From Rhodanobacter glycinis (GTDB lineage Bacteria > Pseudomonadota > Gammaproteobacteria > Xanthomonadales > Rhodanobacteraceae), in NCBI RefSeq assembly GCF_900114325.1, contig NZ_FOSR01000013.1, positions 1-64,000 on the forward strand: a stretch of DNA of 64,000 nucleotides. Direction: 5' to 3'. This document shows, one piece after another, positions 9,801 to 17,021 of the stretch. Position numbers and translations under genes: made by a program. Each line of letters starts with the position of its first letter. Position 1 is the stretch's first letter. The notes below the pieces were generated by a model. It saw only the letters and a program-made list of their open reading frames with translations. It had not been told where the DNA came from and did not search any database.

Positions 9801-9973
9801 GTCTGCGCGTTGGCGCCGGGCAGTTGCGCGGAAACGGCGATGAACGGGAATTCGATCGACGGGAACGCCGCTACGCCCAGCAGCAGGTAGGCACAGAAGC
9901 CGGCAATGGCCAGCCCGATCGCCAGCAACGAGGTGCCCGCCGGGCGGCGGATCATCGGTGCAAACAGGTTCAC
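6803..9973 (-). CDS. RND-family multidrug efflux permease (MdtC/MuxC-like), orphan
   Basis: 1,056 residues, full length for an inner-membrane RND pump. The N-terminus MNLFAPMIRRPAGTSLLAIGLAIAG is the first transmembrane helix. The first periplasmic porter domain follows (PSIEFPFIAVSAQLPGANAQ). The TM4 proton-relay motif GFVVDDAIVVIENIV sits near residue 400 with both aspartates, and a second porter loop carries a Gly-rich stretch (GGGGGGSGIG). The second membrane half ends with a basic tail. It trades protons for hydrophobic or amphipathic compounds in a tripartite complex. Unusually, no periplasmic adaptor or outer-membrane factor gene is adjacent, so it must borrow partners from another locus. 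DUF6916 lies downstream; a repeat-rich gap lies upstream. Confidence 0.93.
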   Translation of the reverse strand: MNLFAPMIRRPAGTSLLAIGLAIAGFCAYLLLGVAAFPSIEFPFIAVSAQLPGANAQTMATTVMAPLERHLGRIPGVSQMNGTATDGAVQIGLQFDFSHSTDKAARDVQAAINAALADLPQLPTPPVYFKANSSNIPVLLVAITSPSLPPDKLYDLTDTLLKPAVSQIPGVAQVQLGGSTPHAVRIALNTGALTSAGITANDVANALRAANVTSPQGTLSNGFTRMTVTANDSLHSPQDFASLIIASHNGVPVRLSDVATISSGQQDKYAAAWFNGQRSVMMRITKRPEANAVAVVKAIRSRLPELRNLMPADVTMVPIFDLTPTTESALHEVEVALLMSIVMVALVMLVFLRRTRPTIIAMFSVPLSLAGALVVMWVMGFTLNIFSLVALVLCVGFVVDDAIVVIENIVRHIEKGMKPLPAALTGVREIGFTVISITLSLIAVFGPMVFGDNMFTKLMREFSVTLIATIVISAVVSLTLTPALCGRWLTAEHDVVPSPGRLERLAERFDGWMLRTYERGLDWAMHHRRMMRWQPIILLVLTIVLAVAVAKTAGGGLMPKEDTGLLRTRITADANISPEAMAKRTQEVAAKLLADPAVSDVSAFLGSNNGGAVGNESSMFVDLKPIGKHKGDRQDSAQQVVDRLTKYFKQIPDINVSVSAVQFISGGGGGGSGIGQYSFELQSTSGASLQDPTLKLARIMRNMKQFRDVTTSFDSIGMQQMLQVDRNAASRLHVSMALVDDALANAFGQRVVSTIYSDINQYRVVLTADNAESLNPGTLLNTYVRNSQGQMIPLSALAKIQPHIAPVEIDHTNQIESSSINYNLAKGVTQGDGLKLVDQAIYAANLPAGIQKKYTGNNKDLMDALSNSLITLLAVILTMYVVLGILYESLIHPLTIISTLPAAGMGAFLAMLVTHTQLTLMSVIAVLMLIGIVKKNAILMVDFALVAEREHGRSAPEAIREAALVRFRPITMTTLVAMGAALPLAVGFGQGSEMRQPLGIAILGGLFVSQLLTLLSTPAIYLWQHDRRERKAKRRQLREEIRRQRELTKRMPSLPR

Positions 9974-10015
9974 GGATGGCCTCCCGCGCGGTCGGCGCAG
10001 CGTACATCCGTGTGA

Positions 10016-10500
10016 AGCGTCGCGTGCAAATGGCGCGCGGCGGCAGGTGCGTCGTGGCAGGGAAACGGGGTCATGCTGCCTTTATGCCTTCATGGCTGGA
10101 CGCATGAATGTGCCTGAAGTCGGTCCGTGCCGAAAGGCATGGGCGCGGCGGCGCGGGTTTTTGGCCGCTTCGGACGTGACAGGATGAGCGCTTGCGCACC
10201 GCTCTTGGCGGAGCGATGCACAGGCGTCTTGCGGAAGGTGATTGGCGTCGAAACTCAGCTGTTTGAAGCCCCTCTCCCCCGAGAGAGTGGTTGGGGAGAG
10301 GGTTCGGGCGAAGCGCCGCATGCAGGCCTGCATCGTGCCGGGCACTTCGCTTTGCCCGAACCCTCATCCGCCCCTTCGGGGCACCTTCTCCCAAAGGGAG
10401 AAGGGGAAAAGCTGGCTGAGGATCGACACTCATCACTCCCGATGGTTCGGAGGATGGGCGCGCTTCCGGTTCCCCGGTACGCGGGGAAACCGGATCAACC
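10016..10500. other. Intergenic region without a convincing gene
   Basis: The gap between the RND gene start and the btuB stop. It should hold the RND promoter (reverse strand) and carries the dispersed palindromic element annotated at 10268-10411. Reading frames here are low-complexity shadows of the repeat; I see no gene. Confidence 0.6.
10268..10411. repeat. Dispersed palindromic element (CCCTCTCCC family)
   Basis: Starts with CCCCTCTCCCCC and ends with GGGAGAAGGGG, with inner blocks CCTCATCCGCCCCTTCGGGG and a TTGGGGAGAGGG arm. It shares these blocks with the elements inside lhr at 35972-36160, 37153-37348 and 39541-39672, so it belongs to one dispersed family in this genome. It lies downstream of btuB. 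Confidence 0.8.
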
Positions 10501-12426
10501 TCAGTGCGCCGCCGGGCTGTAGCGCAAGGTGAGGAACCAGGTGCGGCCGGGCTGGTTGAAGTACCACACCGTTTCGTACTTGCGATCGAACGCATTGGCC
10601 AGTCGTGCCGACACCGACCAGTCGCGTGCGAACGCATAGCTGGCGCGCAGGTCGGTGGTGGCGTAACCGCCCAGGTGGTGCCGGTTGGCCGCGTCGTCAA
10701 AACGCTTGCCGGCGGCATAGAACGTGGCGCCCACGCCGAATGCGCCGAAGTGGCGATCCAGGTCCACGCGCACGGTGCGCTCCGGCCGGCGTGCCAGCAG
10801 CTTGCCGTTGTTCGGGTCGCTGGCGCCGCCGTCGTTCTTCGGCTGCAGCAGCGTCAGGTAGCCCTGCACGCGCCAGCCGGCCAGGGTGGCACCGGCCTGC
10901 GCTTCCAGCCCGCGGATGCGCGCCTGGCTGATGTTCTCCGGGTAATAGACGTCGTTCAGCGTGATCAGGTCATGGATGCGCGTCTGATAGGCGTTCAGCG
11001 CCCAGTTCCAGCCCTCGCCCTGCTGCGACAGGCCAAGTTCGGCGCTGCGCGAAGTTTCCGGCTTGAGGTTCGGGTTGGCCGAAGCCACGCCGTAATACGG
11101 CGGGTAGTACAGGTCGTTGAAGGTCGGTGCGTGGAAGGCGCTGCCGTAGCTGGCGGTCAGGCGCAGGCCATGGTCGAAGCGGTAGCCCCAGGCCACGGCG
11201 CCGGTGTCGTGGTTGCCAAACTGGCTGTTGTGGTCGTGGCGCGCCGAGAGCTGCACTTCATTGCGACCGAACGTGCCCTGGTACTGCGCGAACACGCCGG
11301 TATCGCTGACGGTGCTGGCCAGGTAGCCGGTGCTGCTGGCGATATGTTCCTGGCGATAGTCCACACCGGCGCTGAGCAACTGGTTCGAGCCGAGGCTGAA
11401 GTCGTTCTGCCACGACGCCTGGTTGCGACGCGAGCGGGTGTAGCCGGTGGCCGTGGTGGGGTAGTACATGCCGTAATAGGTGCCCTGGTAGGCGGTCGAC
11501 GACAGGTCGCGGCTCTGTCCGGCGCTCAACGTGACCTTCCACGGGTCCAGCGGCGCGAACGACAAGCGGGCGCCGGCCACGCGCTGTTCCTCCAGTGCGC
11601 GGTTGCCACCATAGGGGCTGCCGCCGTACTCGACGTAGCTCTTGCTGCGCAGGCCGGTCACGGCCAGTTCGGTGCCGTTGTCCCAGCGATAGCCGGCATC
11701 GAGCAGGCCATTCCAGTTGCGGTAGGCGTCGTTGCGCGGATCGTCGGCAAAGCAGCCGGCGCCGACCTCGGCCGCACCCATCCGGCAGGTCGGGAAGCCG
11801 CTGGTGTATTCGCCGCCCAGGTTCAGGTTGTACCAAGCGTGCGAGTCGCCGCCGGACACGCCGAACTGCCCTCCGGCCAGGCCGTGGCTGCCGGCAGTGA
11901 CGCTCAGCGACGGCAACGGGTCCGATGAAGGCAGGCCGCCATTGCGCTGGCCGTGTTTGGTGAAGATCTGGATCACGCCGCCGATCGCATCGGCACCGTA
12001 CAGGCTGGAGCGCGGCCCGCGCACGATCTCGATGCGCTCGATCTGATCCACCGGGATCTGCTCGAGAGCGGCGAGGCCAGCGGTGACCGAGCCGATGCGG
12101 ATGCCGTCGAGCAGCACCAGCGTATGCGTGGAATTGGTGCCGCGCAGGAACAGCGAGGTCTGCTCGCCGATACCGCCGGACTGGGTGATGGTGACGCCGG
12201 GCAGGCCGCGCAGCAGGTCCACCAGCGAAACCGGCTGCAGCCGCACGATGTCGTCGTGGGTGATCACGCTGACCGAGGACAAGGCTTCGTCGGCGGTGAT
12301 CGCGGTGCGCGTGGCGGTGACGATCACCGGTTCGAGGGTGGCATCCGCCTGGTCGGCGGCAGCCGTGGCCGTCATCGCCAGACCGGCGAGCAAAGCGGTG
12401 GCCAGCAAGGTGTTCTTCATCATCAT
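10501..12426 (-). CDS. btuB: TonB-dependent vitamin B12 (cobalamin) outer-membrane receptor
   Basis: 641 residues from the ATG at 12426 (two further in-frame ATGs follow directly). Signal peptide about residues 1-24 (ALLAGLAMTATAAA). The TonB-box region EPVIVTATRT is at the mature N-terminus. The plug domain carries LVDLLRGLPGVTITQSGG, LFLRGTNSTHTLVLLDGIRI and IERIEIVRGPRSSLYGADAIGGVIQIFT, and a 22-strand-type barrel ends in the aromatic terminus TWFLTLRYSPAAH. The upstream cobalamin riboswitch on the same strand identifies the substrate class better than homology alone. No btuFCD genes lie beside it. Repressed by B12 via the riboswitch, by analogy with known cases. Confidence 0.93.
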   Translation of the reverse strand: MMMKNTLLATALLAGLAMTATAAADQADATLEPVIVTATRTAITADEALSSVSVITHDDIVRLQPVSLVDLLRGLPGVTITQSGGIGEQTSLFLRGTNSTHTLVLLDGIRIGSVTAGLAALEQIPVDQIERIEIVRGPRSSLYGADAIGGVIQIFTKHGQRNGGLPSSDPLPSLSVTAGSHGLAGGQFGVSGGDSHAWYNLNLGGEYTSGFPTCRMGAAEVGAGCFADDPRNDAYRNWNGLLDAGYRWDNGTELAVTGLRSKSYVEYGGSPYGGNRALEEQRVAGARLSFAPLDPWKVTLSAGQSRDLSSTAYQGTYYGMYYPTTATGYTRSRRNQASWQNDFSLGSNQLLSAGVDYRQEHIASSTGYLASTVSDTGVFAQYQGTFGRNEVQLSARHDHNSQFGNHDTGAVAWGYRFDHGLRLTASYGSAFHAPTFNDLYYPPYYGVASANPNLKPETSRSAELGLSQQGEGWNWALNAYQTRIHDLITLNDVYYPENISQARIRGLEAQAGATLAGWRVQGYLTLLQPKNDGGASDPNNGKLLARRPERTVRVDLDRHFGAFGVGATFYAAGKRFDDAANRHHLGGYATTDLRASYAFARDWSVSARLANAFDRKYETVWYFNQPGRTWFLTLRYSPAAH

Positions 12427-12570
12427 GTCGTGTCCCGCCACGCGTCCCCGCGCAGCACAGGTTGCCTGGGCTGGTGACATGCGAAAGAAGGCGGAACGGC
12501 ATGCAGCGGCAATCGCCACGGCACGCGATCCAGCCTCGCCCACCGCGAGTCACCAGAAACGTTCGATTCG

Positions 12571-12785
12571 GGCCGGTCTCCGGGCTTGCGAGCCGCATGG
12601 GCCATGGCACATGCCAACGGACGACGCCTTCCCGTGCCGCAGCACAGTGGCTATCCGCCGTCCGATGTTCTCTCGCTTACCGTTGCGGGGGCAGCGCCGG
12701 CCTTGCTGCGCTTCGCGCGCAACGCACCGGCTTCCCGTTTCATCCCGTGGGCGAAGGCCCGCAGGACACCCGAAACGGGCGAACT
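12571..12785 (-). ncRNA. Cobalamin (AdoCbl) riboswitch
   Basis: On the reverse strand the conserved blocks appear in the canonical order: GAAACGGGAAGCCGGTG (12741-12725), GCCGGCGCTGCCCCCGCAAC (about 12701-12682) followed by GGTAA, the B12 box AGCCACTGTGC (12652-12642), GGCACGGGAAGGCG (12639-12626), and the closing AGCCCGGAGACCGGCC (12586-12571). The leader to the btuB ATG is about 145 nt, long enough for an expression platform. Known function of the class: adenosylcobalamin binding shuts off expression. Confidence 0.95.
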
Positions 12786-12850
12786 TTAGCGGTTGGGGGT
12801 GGGTGGGGGCAAACGAGGCGGCTTGAGATGGAATGGCAGTCCTGCACGTT

Positions 12851-12964
12851 TCATGGTTCCGCCGGGTGGCCGGACATCAGGTAAAGAGCCTTGTCACGGA
12901 AGAAGATGCCATGGCCGTAATGCAGCAGCGAAATGCTCGTGGGCCGGCTGGCGAGACCAACTAA
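12851..12964 (-). pseudogene. Possible gene-remnant fragment
   Basis: A short stop-bounded reverse frame reads ISLLHYGHGIFFRDKALY... and ends SGHPAEP before a stop at 12851-12853. Its composition looks like real protein and unlike the repeat shadows nearby, yet no start or longer frame exists, and the adjoining sequence (12960-13440) is AT-rich and different. It could be the decayed 3' end of a lost gene; chance cannot be excluded. I do not recognise the family. Confidence 0.25.
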
Positions 12965-12969
12965 AGAAC

Positions 12970-13651
12970 ATTAAAAGAAGTATGCGGTAGATTTCCGCAA
13001 AATATTACTACGCGAATTAGTGGAAAGGCGTTTTTCTCCGTGATGCAACGTGGTTCGCCTGACGAGGCACCCGGTTTGCTGATGATTCGCTTGGGTTTCG
13101 CAAGAACACTTACTTTAACCGCAATAAATAACGTCTTCATGCATTGCTGGCGTGCTCCTCGGGCGCACCCCACGAACCCTCTTCGTTGTTGCTTTGACTC
13201 GCCTCCTAAGTCACTGAAAATTACACACATATCAGGCGACAGGCGATTGAGGCCCTGAGCGACATCTGCCTTTGGAACATGTGCTTTTTGCTGGCTTGAT
13301 GAGCGGCAGTGATTATCCGGGGATGGTATGCGTCAATATATTTCGAATATGCAAGAAATTACCCCTTTACCGAATATAAAAGCGCCCTTGTAAAAACGCT
13401 AAGAAAGTGTTGACAGTCATAATTGTTCAAATTAAGTTCTGGCCCAGTCGGAGGGTTTGTCTGGGCGGTTTTGATTACATTGTTCGTGATGCTGTGCATG
13501 AGGGTCACAGTGATTGCGAGACTGTTCGAAAGCCAAGGATCGCCGCGCCAGACCGATGCCCCTGAATCAATTGCTGCAGCAGTCGCGCGTAGCGACTGAC
13601 AAGGCAGTGTCCATTGCCCGGATTTGGGTTGTCTTTGATGGGGAGAAACAC
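12970..13651 (+). promoter_or_regulatory. AT-rich leader and promoter region of the Oar-like receptor
   Basis: About 680 bp with no convincing gene and lower GC than the surroundings. The best sigma70-like candidate is TTGACA at 13410-13415 with TAAGTT at 13433-13438 (17-bp spacer, weak -10). That leaves a roughly 200-nt untranslated leader. The ribosome site GGGGAGA at about 13640 sets the receptor start at 13652. Short frames of 70-90 codons on both strands here lack ribosome sites and typical codon use. Confidence 0.45.
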
Positions 13652-16600
13652 ATGAACAAGCGCTATGTGCGGGGAAACCAGTACCGCCGCAACGCCCTGA
13701 CCGCCGCCCTGGCCTTGAGCCTCGGCCTTACCGGCGTGGCCTATGGCCAGGCCACCACCGGTTCCGTCTTCGGTACCGCACCTGTGGCTGCGGGCGAGAC
13801 GGTCCGGGTTGTCAGCAATCAGACAGGCCTGACCCGCGAAGTGTCGGTCGGTAGCGATGGCCGCTACTCCGCCAACCAGTTGCCGGTGGGTGAGTACACC
13901 GTATCACTGGTGCAGAACGGCAACGTGGTGTCTACACACAACCATGTGCTGGTGAGTGTGTCTGGTGGCGCGCCGGTCATGTTTGCCGCGACTACTACCG
14001 GAAAGAACGTTGAGAACCTCAGCGCAGTCACGGTAACGGCCAACGCGCTGCCCGCGATTGATGTGTCCTCCACACGTCAGACCCAGGTGATAACCGCGCA
14101 GCAATTGAAGGTGCTGCCGATAGCTCACAGTGCCGAAGACATTGCGTTGCTGGCTCCGGGTGTGAACATGGGTGGTTCCACTCTCGGCAATGGACCCACC
14201 GGTACGCCGCTGGTCTCCATGGGCGGCAACAGCGTCGTGGAAAATGCTTACTACCTCAACGGTTTCAACACTACTGATCCGATCGGTGGAGCAGGCGGCG
14301 TCGCGCTGCCGTACTTCGCCATTGCCGAACAGCAGACCATCACCAGCGGTTATGGTCCCGAATACGGTCGCTCAACCGGCGGCGTGATCAGCCAGATTGG
14401 CAAGCGCGGCAGCAACGAGTGGCATGCCGGCGTGTATGCGTCCTGGCGCCCGAGCTGGGCTCAAGGCAGCTTCGACAACGTGCACTACAACAATCCGCTC
14501 ACCCCTGTCGGTGCTGATGGTTGGGTTGCTGATCCGAATGATCCGCAGGCGCCCTCTGGTTACAAGTGGGAGCCGTATATGGCCTCCAACCAGGGTACGA
14601 CGAACTACCTTCCCGGCTACGGCAAGATTCAGAGGGGCAGGAAGCAGAACGAAAACTGGTCGACAGTGTATGACGCCTACCTCAGCGGCCCGCTGATCAA
14701 GGACAAGCTGTTCTTCTTCCTCACGGCCGAGTGGCAGCACGACAGCGATAAGGGTGGTTTGGGTACGTTCGGCATCACGTCGCCGCAGGGTTACTACCAG
14801 TCGACGGCTACCAAGTCTCCCAAGATTTACGCCAAGGTGGACTGGAACATCAATGACAACAACGTGCTGGAGTTGACAGGTGTCCAAACCAAGAACGAAG
14901 AGACAACCAACAACTTCTACAACTACGACTATACGGACCAGAAAGTTGCCAACTTTTACGGTGCCGGTGTAACGACCAAGGATACCTTCAAGATTGGTAT
15001 CCTCAAGTACACCTCGTACATCACCGACAACCTGACACTCGAAATGCAGTACGGCCTGATGAAGGGCCAGTACTATAGCGGCCTGGGTGGTGAGGCTGTA
15101 GCTCCGGTGACCTTCAGCGGGGTTCCCGTGCCGGCGGGTGTTACCGTTCCGAACTTGGTTGATACCACCATTGGCAACCCGGGTCACACCACCAAGGACG
15201 CCAACCTGCGCATTGATCTCGATTGGAAGATCACGGCCGACCACGACCTCAAGTTCGGTATCGACAACGTCCGGTATCGGGACGATGACGACGGCACATC
15301 CATCCTGGGTGGTGGTGCCTACAACTATGTGCAGGGTGCTCCGGCCACTTTCTCCAATTCGCCCTTTATCGGCAATCCTGGTCCTGGCAATTACGTCGTC
15401 GAAACCCTCACACAGCAGAACGTCACGATTGCGGCTCGCCAAAAAGCGCAATACGTGGAAGACAAGTGGCAGGTCACGCCGAACCTGCTGCTCGACCTTG
15501 GTCTGCGTAATGACCAGTTCGAGAACACCGGTCCCGGCGGAGAGGCCTACATCAAGGAAACCAGCCCGCAGTGGGCACCGCGCCTGGGCTTCAGCTGGGA
15601 CGTGATGGGCGACAGCACGTTCAAGGTCTTCGGTAATGCGGGGCGTTACTATTTGGCGCTGCCGGCCGGTTTGGCTGCACGCAACTCTGCATTCGGCTCG
15701 ATCAACGGCACCATCGTTGGTACCTACACAGGTATTGGCCCGACTGGTTTGCCGATTGGTTTCACTGCGCTGCCCGTGGCAGCGATTCCGGGTGTGTCAC
15801 TTCCCGCAGGGTACTTCTCGTCGGATGGCGAGAACGGCGTTCCTGGCAATATCAAGGACTATGCCTCGACCAACCTCAAACCGCAGTACCAAGATGAGTA
15901 TGTGCTGGGCTTCCAGAAGATGCTCGGCAATACCGGTTTGGTGTGGGGTGAGCAGGCGACCTTCGAGAAGGCCGGTAACCTCGTGGATGACACCGACGTC
16001 GCGGTGTATGACGCAAGCGGCAACGTCGTCAACGTCATTGCTGGCTTGGTCAATCCGGGCAAGACCAATTACATCCCGCAGCCGGGTGGCGCAGTCGCCT
16101 GGAATCCGAACACGGGCTATGGCGTGTACACGCAAGGTCAACCGTTTGTCGGTTTCCCGAAGCCGTCGCGCAAGTACTATGCCTTGGACAGCTATCTGGA
16201 ACACACCTGGGACGGCAAGTGGTTTGGCAAGATCGACTACCTGTTCTCCAAGTCGTACGGCAGCACCGAGGGTCCGACCGACACGCCCATCGGGCAGATC
16301 ACGAACCAGACCAACGGCGGCTTCTCTGGCTCCACGACGGCGCAGTGGGACTTCCCGGATCTCATGCAGTACGCCAATGGCGAGCAAGCCAACAGCCATC
16401 GCCACACGATCAAGGCTTTCGGTTCGTATGCCATCACGCCGGAGTGGATGATCAGCGGCACCTTCATCATGCAATCGGGTGCGCCGAACGTGTGCCTGAG
16501 TGGTTTCGGTGACACCATTTTTGCTGATGCATATAACGGTCCCTATCAGCACTATTGTGGCGGTGTGCCGGGCGGCAACAACCCGACGCTGACGATCGCA

Positions 16601-16921
16601 CCCGATGGTAGCCTCGTGGGTTATGGTGGCCACTCGTCTCCCCCTGGCGATAGCGGTCATACGCCGTGGACGCACCAGCTCAACCTAAGCGTGACGTACA
16701 CGCCAGACTGGGCGAACAAGCACCTCACTTTGCAGTGGGAAATCCACAACGTACTCAACGAGCAGAAAGCGACGCTTTACTACACCCAATACGCTATTGG
16801 TAATGGCGGCGGGGCTGGCGGCGGCAACTCGGGAACGTTCCTTTACAACCCGGTTTACCATACCGCAGCGTCAACGGAAGCACCGCGCTACATGGATTTC
16901 AGCGTGAAGTACGACTTCTAA
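13652..16921 (+). CDS. Oar-like TonB-dependent receptor with carboxypeptidase-regulatory-like N-domain
   Basis: 1,089 residues from the ATG at 13652, chosen for the GGGGAGA site and the signal peptide that follows (MNKRYVRGNQYRRN, a hydrophobic run, cleavage near AYGQA at about residue 33). A CarboxypepD_reg-like domain comes next (GSVFGTAPVAAGETVRVVSNQTGL...GEYTVSLV), then a plug (DISVSSTRQTQVIT-like region, NGPTGTPLVSMGGNSVVENAYYLNGF, GPEYGRSTGG), then a long barrel ending YMDFSVKYDF. Oar-type receptors are outer-membrane importers, or in Myxococcus outer-membrane secretion ports; the ligand here is unknown. Codon use is less GC-extreme than in its neighbours. It converges on a TPR-sulfotransferase gene through a double hairpin. 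Confidence 0.9.
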   Translation: MNKRYVRGNQYRRNALTAALALSLGLTGVAYGQATTGSVFGTAPVAAGETVRVVSNQTGLTREVSVGSDGRYSANQLPVGEYTVSLVQNGNVVSTHNHVLVSVSGGAPVMFAATTTGKNVENLSAVTVTANALPAIDVSSTRQTQVITAQQLKVLPIAHSAEDIALLAPGVNMGGSTLGNGPTGTPLVSMGGNSVVENAYYLNGFNTTDPIGGAGGVALPYFAIAEQQTITSGYGPEYGRSTGGVISQIGKRGSNEWHAGVYASWRPSWAQGSFDNVHYNNPLTPVGADGWVADPNDPQAPSGYKWEPYMASNQGTTNYLPGYGKIQRGRKQNENWSTVYDAYLSGPLIKDKLFFFLTAEWQHDSDKGGLGTFGITSPQGYYQSTATKSPKIYAKVDWNINDNNVLELTGVQTKNEETTNNFYNYDYTDQKVANFYGAGVTTKDTFKIGILKYTSYITDNLTLEMQYGLMKGQYYSGLGGEAVAPVTFSGVPVPAGVTVPNLVDTTIGNPGHTTKDANLRIDLDWKITADHDLKFGIDNVRYRDDDDGTSILGGGAYNYVQGAPATFSNSPFIGNPGPGNYVVETLTQQNVTIAARQKAQYVEDKWQVTPNLLLDLGLRNDQFENTGPGGEAYIKETSPQWAPRLGFSWDVMGDSTFKVFGNAGRYYLALPAGLAARNSAFGSINGTIVGTYTGIGPTGLPIGFTALPVAAIPGVSLPAGYFSSDGENGVPGNIKDYASTNLKPQYQDEYVLGFQKMLGNTGLVWGEQATFEKAGNLVDDTDVAVYDASGNVVNVIAGLVNPGKTNYIPQPGGAVAWNPNTGYGVYTQGQPFVGFPKPSRKYYALDSYLEHTWDGKWFGKIDYLFSKSYGSTEGPTDTPIGQITNQTNGGFSGSTTAQWDFPDLMQYANGEQANSHRHTIKAFGSYAITPEWMISGTFIMQSGAPNVCLSGFGDTIFADAYNGPYQHYCGGVPGGNNPTLTIAPDGSLVGYGGHSSPPGDSGHTPWTHQLNLSVTYTPDWANKHLTLQWEIHNVLNEQKATLYYTQYAIGNGGGAGGGNSGTFLYNPVYHTAASTEAPRYMDFSVKYDF

Positions 16922-16935
16922 GTCACACCCTCCAA

Positions 16936-16965
16936 CTTCATGCCGCCGCGGGCGGCGGCATGAAG
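16936..16965. terminator. Hairpin after the Oar-like receptor
   Basis: CTTCATGCCGCCGC and its exact complement GCGGCGGCATGAAG are separated by 2 bp, 14 bp after the receptor stop codon. It is a strong stem without a long T-run; probably the first part of a terminator or an mRNA 3'-end stabiliser. Confidence 0.7.
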
Positions 16966-16977
16966 GAAAGAGATACA

Positions 16978-17021
16978 GAAACGAACAAGGCCGCCGGGCA
17001 ACCGGCGGCCTTGTTCGTTTC
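16978..17021. terminator. Perfect 20-bp stem, bidirectional terminator
   Basis: Arms at 16978-16997 and 17002-17021 are exact complements with a GCAA/TTGC tetraloop. A-rich bases precede one arm and T-rich bases follow the other, so it can end transcription of both convergent genes. It touches the stop codon of the TPR-sulfotransferase gene. Confidence 0.88.

Noticed and set aside
12961-13258. Small frames on both strands in the AT-rich leader (72 and 89 codons)
   Set aside because: They overlap each other, lack ribosome sites and known sequence; the tract is better read as regulatory leader.
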